NCBI RefSeq assembly: GCF_003206645.1
Contig: NZ_PZJP01000008.1
Coordinates: 293,512 to 357,511 of the forward strand
Length of the DNA stretch: 64,000 bases
Direction: 5' to 3'
Source of the DNA: Salinicola aestuarinus
GTDB lineage: Bacteria > Pseudomonadota > Gammaproteobacteria > Pseudomonadales > Halomonadaceae
The position numbers and the translations under genes were made by a program. Positions 48,859 through 57,580 of this stretch are shown in pieces (the stretch's first letter is position 1; each line of letters starts with the position of its first letter). The notes beneath the pieces were generated by a model. The model worked only from the letters and a program-made list of their open reading frames with translations, made no database searches and was not told the origin of the DNA.

Positions 48859-50448
48859 TCAGTGCTCGCGAGTCGCGCGGAAGACAACGTCTGGCCAGCG
48901 CTCCTGGGTCATCTGGAGATTAACCCGGGTCGGGGCCAGATACGTTAGGTAGTCGCCGCCGTCATAGGCCAGATTCTGGCTCGCCTTGCGCTTGAACTCG
49001 TCGAGTTTCTTGGCATCGTCACAGAATATCCATCGCGCGGTGTTCACGTTCACCGGCTCATAGATACAGTCGACCTTGTACTCTTCCTTCAGGCGGTGAG
49101 CGACGACGTCGAACTGCAGCGTTCCCACCGCCCCAACGATCAGGTCGTTGTTATCCAGCGGCATGAAGACTTGTGTCGCGCCCTCCTCGGAAAGCTGCTG
49201 AAGCCCCTTCTGCAGCGCTTTCATCTTCAGCGGATCGCGCAGGCGAACACGGCGGAACAGTTCCGGCGCGAAGTGCGGGATGCCCAGAAAGCGCATGTCC
49301 TCTCCCGCGGTGAAGCTGTCGCCGATCTGGATGGTGCCGTGGTTATGCAGGCCGATGATGTCGCCCGGCCAGGCCTCCTCGACATGGGCACGGTCGGATG
49401 CCATGAACGTGAGCGCGTCGGCGATCTTGACGTCCTTTCCGGTGCGTACGTGGCGCATTTTCATGTTGCGCTCGTACTTGCCGGAGCAGATACGCAGAAA
49501 CGCCACGCGGTCACGGTGCTTGGGATCCATGTTGGCCTGAATTTTGAAGACGAAGCCGGAGAAGCGGCCGTCGTCGGAGACGACCTCTCGGCTGTCGGTC
49601 TCACGCGGCTGGGGCGCGGGCGCGCACTCGACGAAACCGTCAAGCATTTCGCGCACACCAAAATTGCCCATGGCCGTACCGAAGTAGACGGGGCTAAGCT
49701 CACCGCGGCGGTAAGCCTCGAGGTCGAATTCATGAGACGCGCCGCGAACGAGTTCCACCTCGGTTCTGAGCGCATCGGCCGCATAGTCACCGAGCATCCG
49801 GTCGACCTCCGGATTATCCAACCCATCGATGCGGTTGTCGTCCGGGACCCGGTTGCCCTGACCGTGGCTGTAGAGGTGCACCACGTCGTTGTAGAGGTGA
49901 TAGACCCCCTTGAACTCCTTGCCCATCCCGATCGGCCACGTCATCGGCGCACACTGGATGTTGAGCACCGTTTCGATCTCGTCCATCACTTCGATCGGAT
50001 CGCGCGTCTCACGATCCATCTTGTTGATGAAAGTGAGGATCGGCGTCGTGCGGAGCCGACACACTTCCATCAGCTTGATAGTTCGATCCTCGACGCCCTT
50101 GGCAGCGTCGATCACCATCAGCGCCGAGTCGACCGCGGTCAGAGTTCGGTAGGTATCCTCGGAGAAGTCTTCGTGGCCCGGCGTATCCAGCAGATTGACG
50201 ATCCGATCCTTGTAGGGGAACTGCATCACCGAGGTCGTCACGGAGATGCCTCGCTCCTGCTCCATCTTCATCCAGTCCGAGGTCGTGTGGCGGTCATCCC
50301 GCTTACTCTTGACCGAACCGGCCAGCTGGATGGCATTGCCGAAGAGCAGCATCTTCTCGGTGATGGTGGTCTTACCGGCATCGGGGTGGCTGATAATGGC
50401 GAAGGTGCGCCGGATCGACGCGGCCTGGGCGATCTGAGTGTCTGACAT
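48859..50448 (-). CDS. prfC: Peptide chain release factor 3
   Basis: Translational GTPase that recycles RF1/RF2 from the ribosome. The G1 loop [17 protein letters not shown]3 [18 protein letters not shown], and G4 [12 protein letters not shown] are intact. RF3-specific text follows ([18 protein letters not shown] and [24 protein letters not shown]). The length of 529 residues matches E. coli. It is divergent from the RoxS-type kinase gene. Confidence 0.96.
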   Translation of the reverse strand: MSDTQIAQAASIRRTFAIISHPDAGKTTITEKMLLFGNAIQLAGSVKSKRDDRHTTSDWMKMEQERGISVTTSVMQFPYKDRIVNLLDTPGHEDFSEDTYRTLTAVDSALMVIDAAKGVEDRTIKLMEVCRLRTTPILTFINKMDRETRDPIEVMDEIETVLNIQCAPMTWPIGMGKEFKGVYHLYNDVVHLYSHGQGNRVPDDNRIDGLDNPEVDRMLGDYAADALRTEVELVRGASHEFDLEAYRRGELSPVYFGTAMGNFGVREMLDGFVECAPAPQPRETDSREVVSDDGRFSGFVFKIQANMDPKHRDRVAFLRICSGKYERNMKMRHVRTGKDVKIADALTFMASDRAHVEEAWPGDIIGLHNHGTIQIGDSFTAGEDMRFLGIPHFAPELFRRVRLRDPLKMKALQKGLQQLSEEGATQVFMPLDNNDLIVGAVGTLQFDVVAHRLKEEYKVDCIYEPVNVNTARWIFCDDAKKLDEFKRKASQNLAYDGGDYLTYLAPTRVNLQMTQERWPDVVFRATREH

Positions 50449-50514
50449 GGATAGAGTTCACTGACCGAGGGGAGGCAGCGACAGTCACAAGGGACCCGGT
50501 TGCCTGAAGTGTCT

Positions 50515-50542
50515 GGGATGGCGGAATTGTACGCGCCATCCC
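50515..50542. repeat. Inverted repeat between prfC and the RoxS-type kinase gene
   Basis: GGGATGGCG (50515-50523) and CGCCATCCC (50534-50542) are perfect 9-bp arms with a 10-nt centre, within the 278-bp divergent interval. It could be a hairpin in the prfC leader or an operator; the rest of the interval holds no recognisable gene. Confidence 0.4.
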
Positions 50543-50726
50543 CGAAGAGTTGTAGCGCTGCCCGCGCAGCTGGGTGACCGGTGCCTGGCCCGCGGGCATT
50601 CGGCTCACCGCCGCTCCCGTCTGCGACAATCGGGCACACCGCACGGCGCGAACGCGGGCCATCAGAGGCTCACGCCATACCGTCGGCTGCGTTACCATGA
50701 ATCCAACTGACCGCTCCGGAGTGACC

Positions 50727-51998
50727 ATGCTACAGCCGCTACCGCTCTCGACCCCGAATCGCAATCTGGTTCGGCTAACGATCGTTCGCGGCATTACCTG
50801 GACGGGATTCCTCGCCGCCATCATCTTCGGCATCGAGATTCTGGACTTCCAGCTTCATGTGCTGCCCATCATCAGCGTCATTATTGCCATGGGGCTTTTC
50901 AACGTGGCCACATGGTGGCGCCTGGGCCGTCCCCGAGCCGTCACTGATACCGAGTATCTACTGCACTGGCTTATCGATATCGCCGGACTCAGCCTGCTTT
51001 TCTATTACACGGGCGGCTCGACCAACCCTTTCATTACCTATCTGCTGGTGCCGCTCGCCATTGCGGCTTCAACGCTGCCCTGGTCCTACGCCTGGATCAT
51101 CGCCTTCGCGGCGACGGCCAGCTATACCTTCATGATGCTTTTCTTCGAGCCGGTGCCGCAGCTGGTCAACCGGACGCTTTTTTCAGACATTCAGTTACAC
51201 ACCCTCGGCATGTGGCTCAATTTCATTCTGTCGGGCGGTCTGCTGACCTACTTCATCTTCAAGATGGCGCATACCCTGCGCCGGCGGGACATGACACTGT
51301 CGCGCACCCGTGAAGCGGCACTGCGCAACGAACAGATCCTCGCCGTGGCGACCCAGGCGGCAGGTACCGCTCACGAACTCGGCTCTCCGCTATCGACGAT
51401 GGCGGTTCTGCTCAAGGAGATGCGTCACGAGGCCAAGGATCAGCCCGCGCTGCGAGAAGACATCGACCTGCTCCGCCAGCAGGTCGACACCTGCAAGCAG
51501 CGGCTGCAGGCCCTCGTTGCCAGCGCCGATCGGCGGCGTCTGGAAAAACCCGAGACACTACGCGCCGATGTCTGGCTCAAGGCCCTGATCCAGCGCTGGC
51601 TGGTGCTGCGCCCGGACGTCAATCATCAGCTGGAGGTGCGCGGGAAGCGCGGACAGCCCTTTCTCGCCATCGACGCGACGCTGGAGCAGGCGTTGATCAA
51701 TCTGCTCAATAATGCCGCCGATGCCAGCCCCCATACCGTCGTCTCCAGCCTCGACTGGAACGCGGAGGAAGTGATCATCGACATTCGCGATCAGGGGCCG
51801 GGCGTCCCCATGTCGATCGCCGATCAACTCGGCGACACATTCATCTCGACCAAGAGTAAAGGCATGGGCATAGGACTGTTCCTGACCCACGCGACAATCA
51901 ACCGCTTCGGTGGGGGTGTCAGTCTTTACAATCATGAGGAAGGCGGCACCCTTACCGAAGTCAAACTGCCGCGGGTGGCGTCGGGCGAGGCGCCCTAA
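50727..51998 (+). CDS. roxS: Redox sensor histidine kinase, RegB/PrrB/RoxS family
   Basis: Membrane sensor kinase of 423 residues with about six N-terminal transmembrane helices. The quinone-sensing motif GGSTNPF (residues 96-102) lies in the third. The H-box AAGTAHELGSPLSTM gives phospho-acceptor His216. Cys256 in QVDTCKQRL lies 40 residues after it, the same spacing as the remembered H225-C265 redox switch in Rhodobacter RegB. N-box LINLLNNAADASP and G-box SKGMGIGLFLTHATI complete the ATPase. The start at 50727 has GGAG five bases upstream. The response regulator follows. Confidence 0.9.
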   Translation: MLQPLPLSTPNRNLVRLTIVRGITWTGFLAAIIFGIEILDFQLHVLPIISVIIAMGLFNVATWWRLGRPRAVTDTEYLLHWLIDIAGLSLLFYYTGGSTNPFITYLLVPLAIAASTLPWSYAWIIAFAATASYTFMMLFFEPVPQLVNRTLFSDIQLHTLGMWLNFILSGGLLTYFIFKMAHTLRRRDMTLSRTREAALRNEQILAVATQAAGTAHELGSPLSTMAVLLKEMRHEAKDQPALREDIDLLRQQVDTCKQRLQALVASADRRRLEKPETLRADVWLKALIQRWLVLRPDVNHQLEVRGKRGQPFLAIDATLEQALINLLNNAADASPHTVVSSLDWNAEEVIIDIRDQGPGVPMSIADQLGDTFISTKSKGMGIGLFLTHATINRFGGGVSLYNHEEGGTLTEVKLPRVASGEAP

Positions 51999-52080
51999 CG
52001 CGCTGTTCGACCGAGACCATGGCCCTGCGCCAGCTAGTCAGTGCACGACTTGAAGATTCGTAGATCCAGGAGACAGTGAA

Positions 52081-52617
52081 ATGAGTGACGGCGAACGCCT
52101 GCTGATCGTCGATGACGACGAGCAACTCTGCTTCGTGATGGAGCGCGCGATGCGTCGCCGCGGGTATGACGTCGTGGTGGCGCATACTCAGGCGCAGGCA
52201 CTCGCAGAAGCCAAGCGAATGCCGCCGAGCCTGGCAACGCTCGATCTAAAACTCGAGTCCGATTCCGGGCTCAAGCTGCTGCCTGATCTGCTCGAAATCG
52301 CACCGGATTGCCGAGTCGTGGTGTTGACCGGCTACTCGAGCATCGCCACGGCTGTCGAGGCGATCAAGCTCGGCGCCGTCAACTACCTCTGCAAGCCTGC
52401 GGATGCTGATGAAATCCTGCTTTCGCTGGAACGGGGAAGCGGCGACACGGAGGTCGAGATCTCCGACAATCCCCCGTCGGTCAATCGCGTGACCTGGGAG
52501 CATATCCAGAAGGTCCTGCACGAGCACGACGGCAATATCTCAGCGACGGCCCGTGCGCTCGGGATGCACCGCCGGACGTTGCAGCGCAAACTGCAGAAGC
52601 ATCCGGTCAGGCGCTAA
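52081..52617 (+). CDS. roxR: Response regulator, RegA/PrrA/RoxR family
   Basis: Two-domain regulator of 178 residues: receiver with acidic pocket VDDDEQ, phospho-acceptor Asp55 in LATLDLKL, VVLTGYSSIATAVEAIKLGAVNYLCKPAD, then a short linker and a Fis-type helix-turn-helix DGNISATARALGMHRRTLQRKL. TGY-SIATAVEAIK and the HTH are near-identical to RegA. It probably controls terminal oxidases and other redox genes; the cyo operon in this window is a candidate target by analogy only. It is 82 bp after the kinase gene. Confidence 0.92.
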   Translation: MSDGERLLIVDDDEQLCFVMERAMRRRGYDVVVAHTQAQALAEAKRMPPSLATLDLKLESDSGLKLLPDLLEIAPDCRVVVLTGYSSIATAVEAIKLGAVNYLCKPADADEILLSLERGSGDTEVEISDNPPSVNRVTWEHIQKVLHEHDGNISATARALGMHRRTLQRKLQKHPVRR

Positions 52618-52714
52618 ACGGGGCGCGTAGCCATCAACGTGACGACCGACGTTCGCTCGAGCGTCTCAACGATGCATCCCCGCCGGGGGTGCAGGTAGCC
52701 GACAGGAGATCGAC

Positions 52715-53539
52715 GTGGATCATCAGCAGCGACTCGACATTGCCATCCAAATCGCCCAGAAAGCCGGCGAGCAGATCGCCGACGCCCGCCGCCAGCAAAA
52801 TTTCTCCCACGAGTACAAGGGAGACGATGAACTGGTGACCGAAGTGGACGTCGCCGTCGATCGCTTTATCGCCGAGCAGCTCGAGGCCGCTTTCCCCGAA
52901 GAGGCCCGACTCACCGAAGAGCTTTCACCCGATCGAAGCCAGCTTGAGCAGGGGGGGCCACTTTGGGTCGTCGACCCGATCGACGGCACGGTGAACTTCG
53001 CCTACGGTCACGTTCATGTGGCAGTCTCGATCGCCCTCGCCGTCGACGGCGAACTACAGCTTGGCGTGGTGCACGCGCCGTTCCTGGGGCAGACGTTCGC
53101 GGCGATACGGGGAGACGGTGCCACGCTCAATGGCCAGGCCATCGTCTGCAGCAAGGCCAAGACACTGGAACGCAGCCTGATCGCGACGGGTTTCCCCTAC
53201 GCCAGGGATCGCCGCGCCCCGCTAATACGCCGCCTTAATCATGTGGTCCACGCCTGCCGGGACATTCGCCGCAACGGCGCCGCGGCGCTTGATCTCTGCC
53301 ATGTAGCCAGCGGCCTGCTGGACGGGTACTACGAAAGTGTATCGCCGTGGGATTTCGCCGCCGGACTGCTGATCGCGCGGGAAGCCGGTGCGCACACGGG
53401 CCACCTCTACGAGTGCCCCGAGAATCTGCCCGCAGACCTTTACGGCGAAAATCTGCTCGTCACCGCTCCCGCGATCTTCAATCCGCTATACGAGCTGCTT
53501 CGCCACGCCGATGCCGGCGGTCGGCTGGAGGAAGAATAG
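52715..53539 (+). CDS. Inositol monophosphatase-family protein
   Basis: Lithium-sensitive phosphatase-fold protein, 274 residues. Metal-binding motif 1 is WVVDPIDGTVNFAYG, with Glu in RLTEELSPD, and motif 2 is SVSPWDFAAGLLIAREAGA. It could hydrolyse inositol phosphate or other sugar phosphates; it is shorter of matches to SuhB than expected, so the NusA-associated SuhB role is not assumed. The start is GTG 52715 after an AGGAG site. It is 97 bp after roxR. Confidence 0.86.
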   Translation: MDHQQRLDIAIQIAQKAGEQIADARRQQNFSHEYKGDDELVTEVDVAVDRFIAEQLEAAFPEEARLTEELSPDRSQLEQGGPLWVVDPIDGTVNFAYGHVHVAVSIALAVDGELQLGVVHAPFLGQTFAAIRGDGATLNGQAIVCSKAKTLERSLIATGFPYARDRRAPLIRRLNHVVHACRDIRRNGAAALDLCHVASGLLDGYYESVSPWDFAAGLLIAREAGAHTGHLYECPENLPADLYGENLLVTAPAIFNPLYELLRHADAGGRLEEE

Positions 53540-53648
53540 GCCGGCGTAATGATTAACGTAGCCAGACTCTATTGGTGACGACGGGTGGAATACGAAAGAA
53601 TATCCCCCATCTGACTCTCAGCCCATTCACGATGAAGGAAAATCCTCC

Positions 53649-53918
53649 ATGTTGACCGTCATTTTCGGCCGTCCCGGCTGCCCGTTCTGCGTGCGCGCCA
53701 AGGAACTCTCCGAAAAGCTCAAAGAAGCGCGGGATGATTTCGACTTCCGTTATATCGACATTCACGAAGAAGGCATCACCAAGGCCGACATGGAGAAGAC
53801 CATTGGTCAGCCGGTGGACACCGTGCCTCAGATCTTTGTCGATCAGACCCATATCGGCGGCTTCACCGAGTTCGAAGCCTACGTGCAGAACCAGGCGCTG
53901 ATGCCCGAAAACGCCTGA
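53649..53918 (+). CDS. grxA: Glutaredoxin 1
   Basis: Small thiol-disulfide oxidoreductase (89 residues) with active site GCPFC at residues 10-14, the GSH-binding TVPQIF and the GGFTEF motif. It aligns along its length with E. coli GrxA (RAKELSEKL, EEGITKADMEK). It is reduced by glutathione, which the gor product keeps reduced, and feeds ribonucleotide reductase and other targets. It ends at a long hairpin terminator. Confidence 0.95.
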   Translation: MLTVIFGRPGCPFCVRAKELSEKLKEARDDFDFRYIDIHEEGITKADMEKTIGQPVDTVPQIFVDQTHIGGFTEFEAYVQNQALMPENA

Positions 53919-53940
53919 GGACGCCGCCCCGCCCGGCGCC

Positions 53941-53984
53941 AGAACACAAAAAAGCCGACCTCGTGTCGGCTTTTTTTGTGTTCT
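53941..53984. terminator. Long bidirectional terminator between grxA and the MFS gene
   Basis: GCCGAC (53954-53959) and GTCGGC (53965-53970) form the core; A and T runs flank it and AGAACAC/GTGTTCT extend the stem to about 19 bp with one extra T. T-tracts exist on both strands, fitting the convergent genes. Confidence 0.92.
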
Positions 53985-54043
53985 CAGGACACCAGATGCT
54001 CACGACGGGTGTCCTGTGACCTCGCTGACCGCCTCCACAAGCT

Positions 54044-55417
54044 TCAGGCAGCGGTCGGTGACACCCCATAGCCGTCGCGCGCTTCCTGCGGTGGCGCCTC
54101 AGGCGACTCGGGCTCGACGCTGGCACCAAAGGCAAGTTCATACTGAATCGGGCCATAGTGTGGGTCGAGCTCATTGATGTAGTGCGTCGACTCGACCAGG
54201 GGCACCATCGGCGTGTAGGGCTCCTGCTCGGCCAGAGCCTTAGCCGGATCCCGTCGCAGCAGGCGAAACAGGATGAAAACAGCGAGCCCGGCGGCCGCGG
54301 CGCCCAGAAAGAACCAGAGGCCATCCGGGCCAAAGCGCTCCATCAGCAACGAGGCGCTGAACGGCCCCAGCACCGACCCGACGCCATAGCACATGAGGAT
54401 CTTGGCGTTGGCCTGAATCGTCTCACTCGGCTCCAGCCGATCATGGGTATGGGCAAGGCTCAGTGAGTAGAGGGTGTGCAGCATCGCGGTATGGAAGCTC
54501 GCCACGAAAATCAGCAACCAGAAGCTCGACCGCGCCGCCACGGTAATCAGCAACCCCGAAATCGACATCACGATGGTCATGCAGAGGATCACCTTGCGGC
54601 GGTCGAAACGGTCCGATACCCGTCCCAACGTCCACTGGGCAATGAGTGCCACCAGCGTGGTAATCGACATGAACTGCGCGGTCTGACTGGTCGTGAGTCC
54701 GATCTCCTGACCGTAGTAGGGCGTCATCGCGAAAAACGCCTGAACCATCATGCCGCTGACGAACGCCCCCACCAGCCCCACGGGCGCCCGAGCGAACAGC
54801 GTCTTCAACGCGATCTTGGTCGAAACGTCATGGCTCGAACGCGCGGGTCCGTGAATTCGATGAATGGAGAGTGGCACCAGCGACAGCGCGAAGAGAATGC
54901 CTGCGACAGAGAACAGCACGAAGGTCGCGGGGTCGGCCGCGTTGAGCATCCACTGTCCACCGGCCAGCGACAGCGTGGAAATGACCAGATACCAGCCCAG
55001 CACGCGCCCTCGATTCTCGTTGGTCGACTCTCCAGAAACCCACGACTCCATCACCATCAGTAGTCCTGCGGTGGCAGCGCCGCCAAACAGCCGCCAGACC
55101 AGCCAGGCCCAGGGATTGATCCAGAGTCCATGCAGAATCGCTGTGACGGCCAAAAGCGCCGCGCACGCCGAAAACACCCGGATATGGCCGACGCTGCGGA
55201 TGCGCTTTTCCAGCCAATAGCTTCCCGCCACGAAACCGAGCGAGAAACAGGACATCAGCAGACCGGCCATCTGTGACGGGAAGTCTTCGAGCGACATCCT
55301 CACGCCCAGCAGTGTCATGATCAGGCCGTGTCCCAGTAGAAAACTGATTTCACAGAGAAAAAGAATGGGGAGCGTGGCCGGTAGAGCGCGCAAGGAACCT
55401 CCAGAAAATGTGAGCAT
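54044..55417 (-). CDS. MFS transporter (YcaD-like)
   Basis: Major-facilitator inner-membrane transporter of 457 residues with 12 predicted helices. The inter-helix 2-3 motif reads KRIRSVGHIRVF, with a second related GRVSDRFDRRKVILCM between helices 8 and 9. The family arrangement resembles E. coli YcaD; the substrate is unknown. The C-terminal about 65 residues are acidic and Pro-rich. The start is uncertain: ATG 55417 is used, with a GTG two codons upstream as the alternative. Confidence 0.85.
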   Translation of the reverse strand: MLTFSGGSLRALPATLPILFLCEISFLLGHGLIMTLLGVRMSLEDFPSQMAGLLMSCFSLGFVAGSYWLEKRIRSVGHIRVFSACAALLAVTAILHGLWINPWAWLVWRLFGGAATAGLLMVMESWVSGESTNENRGRVLGWYLVISTLSLAGGQWMLNAADPATFVLFSVAGILFALSLVPLSIHRIHGPARSSHDVSTKIALKTLFARAPVGLVGAFVSGMMVQAFFAMTPYYGQEIGLTTSQTAQFMSITTLVALIAQWTLGRVSDRFDRRKVILCMTIVMSISGLLITVAARSSFWLLIFVASFHTAMLHTLYSLSLAHTHDRLEPSETIQANAKILMCYGVGSVLGPFSASLLMERFGPDGLWFFLGAAAAGLAVFILFRLLRRDPAKALAEQEPYTPMVPLVESTHYINELDPHYGPIQYELAFGASVEPESPEAPPQEARDGYGVSPTAA

Positions 55418-55759
55418 AACCACGCCGAATCGGTGGCCAACGAGCAGGAAACGCTGACTTCAGGGTGCCGACCAGCAAAAAGGGGCCGGCATTCTACCAA
55501 CCTCCTCGTCGTTTTCCGACCCAGCAATGTCGCTTTTGACCACCCGCCATGAATTATTCACACGATCTGTGGATAACGCTGTGCATTTCCCGTGACTGAA
55601 AGCGGTGAATTCCCGCCCCTCCGGCAAAGTGGTTAGATTGATCAGATTTTCGTCGGTAGCCTTCGTCATCAACCACCAGCGGTACGCGCGATGCGACCGG
55701 TGCTGGGCAGGCTTTGGGCATTCCAGTAACATCGCCTCACGTTCTTGAGGGAGAATGGC
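55418..55759. other. Divergent intergenic region with paired DnaA boxes
   Basis: This 342-bp gap separates the MFS gene (-) from the acyltransferase gene (+). It is A+T-richer than its surroundings around 55540-55600 and contains the pair of DnaA-box sequences listed separately. A 90-codon minus-strand frame (55460-55732) has no family features and unusual codon use, so it is not called a gene. Confidence 0.5.
55554..55576. promoter_or_regulatory. Two opposed DnaA-box sequences
   Basis: TTATTCACA on plus (55554-55562) and TTATCCACA on minus (TGTGGATAA, 55568-55576) both fit the DnaA-box consensus TTATNCACA and face each other across 5 bp. The second is the perfect strong box. No gene for DnaA, DnaN or other origin genes is nearby, so this is not an obvious oriC; a DnaA-titration or regulatory site is possible. 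Confidence 0.5.
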
Positions 55760-56635
55760 ATGTCGAGCTTCAAAGGCGTCCTGAGCATTAGCCTTTTGGT
55801 GCTCAATACGCTGTTCTGGGGCGTCCCGCTCCTCGTACTCACGGCAGTCAAACTCGTCACGCCGACTCGTCGTGCACGGCGGCGCTTACTCGCCGGCCTG
55901 CATCGCCTCGCACTGGGCTGGATACGCACCAACAACTGGTGGATACGCCATTGGCTCCGCCCCCGTGTCCAACAGGAGCTACCCGAAGGCCTCTCGCCCG
56001 CCCATTGGTATCTGGTGATCGCCAATCACCGGAGCTGGACTGACATCATCGTCATGCTTTATACGCTCACCGGACGCGTGCCGATGCCAAAGTTCTTTCT
56101 CAAGCGCGAACTGATCTTCGTACCCATTATCGGCCTCGCCTGGTGGGCGCTGGAGTTTCCCTTCATGCGACGGTACGACCGCCAGACACTGGCGCGCCGT
56201 CCTCGCCTCGCGGCCAGAGACCGCCAGGCGACCGAGCGCATGTGCGAACGGGCCAGAGAGATGCCGATGACGATCTACAACTTCGTCGAGGGAACACGCT
56301 TCACGCCGACCAAGCGCCAAGCGCAGTCGAGCCCTTTCGAGCATCTACTACGACCCAAAGCGGGCGGTGTGGCCCAGGTAATCAGCTTGCTGGGCGAACG
56401 GCTCGACGGCATTCTCGACGTCACGCTTCACTACCGCCGCCGTTCACCCAACTTCTGGGATTTCCTCTGCGGGCGGGAATCGGATATCGCCGTGATCGTC
56501 CGGCGGTTAGAGGAGCCCGCATGGATGCGAGAAGGCAGCTACGACGATGTCCAATACAAGGAACGTTTCTATTCATGGTTGAATGCACTCTGGCAGGAAA
56601 AAGACGAAGCGCTCTCCTCGTTTGCCTGGCGCTGA
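55760..56635 (+). CDS. YihG-type 1-acyl-glycerol-phosphate acyltransferase-like protein
   Basis: Membrane acyltransferase of the PlsC/YihG group, 291 residues. An N-terminal hydrophobic segment (VLSISLLVLNTLFWGVPLLV) is followed by the catalytic NHRSWTD block (HX4D) and FVEGTRFTP, plus PMPKFFLKRELIFVPIIG. E. coli YihG makes phosphatidic acid with polyunsaturated or unusual chains. ATG 55760 has GGGAG seven bases upstream. Its last 61 bases overlap the next gene in another frame. Confidence 0.88.
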   Translation: MSSFKGVLSISLLVLNTLFWGVPLLVLTAVKLVTPTRRARRRLLAGLHRLALGWIRTNNWWIRHWLRPRVQQELPEGLSPAHWYLVIANHRSWTDIIVMLYTLTGRVPMPKFFLKRELIFVPIIGLAWWALEFPFMRRYDRQTLARRPRLAARDRQATERMCERAREMPMTIYNFVEGTRFTPTKRQAQSSPFEHLLRPKAGGVAQVISLLGERLDGILDVTLHYRRRSPNFWDFLCGRESDIAVIVRRLEEPAWMREGSYDDVQYKERFYSWLNALWQEKDEALSSFAWR

Positions 56636-57447
56636 TACTGCTGCTGAGTGGGTGTGCCACAGGGGGGGGAGGCCGAGGCAATACTCAGGCCGGCGCCGGT
56701 TGGATCATCGTGCAGCGTGGCGACACGCTGGGCCAGATCGCCAATCGCGCCAACATTCCCCTGCTGCGGCTTCAGCGCTTCAATCCCGGGGTCGATGCAC
56801 GTCATCTCGCCGTCGGCCAGCGACTGATGTTGCCTTCTCAACGCGAACGCGCACCCGGTAGCGGCCCCTATCGTTACGCCGTTCGCCGCGGGGATACGCT
56901 GTACTCAATCGCCCGCCATTTCGGTGCCGATCCAAAGCAGGTGGTAGCGGCCAACGGCAACCCCGCTTCACTGAACATCGGGCAGATGATCGACGTCCCA
57001 CGGGGACGTGGCGGCAGCGCGTCGACGCCAGCCGCCTCCCGAAGCCTTCCGGATCCCGGTCCGCTACCTTCGTCCGCCAAGGGCTGGCGGTGGCCCCTGG
57101 CGCGCTATTCGATCGCGCGACAGTTCGGACGGGACAGCCACGGCACGCTGCAGCCCATGATGCTCTCGACGACCCAACCCGAGCGCGCCATTGCCACCGA
57201 GCGCGGTAGCGTTCGCTTTGCCAACAGCATGCGTCAGCTAGGCCAGGTCGTGATACTGCACCACGATGACAACATGCAGAGCGTCTACGCGTTCTGCCAG
57301 ACGCTACTCGTATCGGAAGGTGAAAGCGTCGAGCCGGGCACGCCACTCTGCGACATCGCCCAGGATCAGGCAGCCAACAATTACCACCTACTCTTCGACC
57401 TTCGCCATGGCGGCAAACCCGTGGATCCCGCGCGCGTGCTACGCTAG
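56575..57447 (+). CDS. Lipoprotein with two LysM domains and a degenerate LytM (M23) domain
   Basis: 290-residue predicted lipoprotein. A lipobox LLSGC places the lipidated Cys at residue 27. LysM 1 is WIIVQRGDTLGQIANRANIP, LysM 2 is YAVRRGDTLYSIARHFGADPKQVV, and a LytM domain follows. Its zinc-site residues are lost: HGxxD reads HGTLQ and HLHFE reads HLLFD, and the YAHL motif is YAFC. It is therefore probably not a peptidase but an amidase activator of the NlpD/ActS kind. Start at 56575 inside the acyltransferase gene gives tight coupling. The rpoS neighbour of classical nlpD is absent. Confidence 0.83.
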   Translation: MVECTLAGKRRSALLVCLALILLLSGCATGGGGRGNTQAGAGWIIVQRGDTLGQIANRANIPLLRLQRFNPGVDARHLAVGQRLMLPSQRERAPGSGPYRYAVRRGDTLYSIARHFGADPKQVVAANGNPASLNIGQMIDVPRGRGGSASTPAASRSLPDPGPLPSSAKGWRWPLARYSIARQFGRDSHGTLQPMMLSTTQPERAIATERGSVRFANSMRQLGQVVILHHDDNMQSVYAFCQTLLVSEGESVEPGTPLCDIAQDQAANNYHLLFDLRHGGKPVDPARVLR

Positions 57448-57580
57448 CGGCGGGCGTCATCTAATCGTCATCTGCGGGTCTCACTAGCGTCATTTGACGA
57501 ACGCAACATCCAGCATGGGTCAACGCGGCGGCGCACGATAACGTCAGTCATCGTCGCGACAGAGAAGTGGAGCGGCAGCG

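Noticed and set aside
49096..50445. 449-codon plus-strand frame opposite prfC
   Set aside because: Shadow of the RF3 gene; His/Val/Asp-rich antisense composition.
55460..55732. 90-codon minus-strand frame between the MFS and acyltransferase genes
   Set aside because: No recognisable motif, irregular codon use and it runs through the DnaA-box pair; treated as intergenic.
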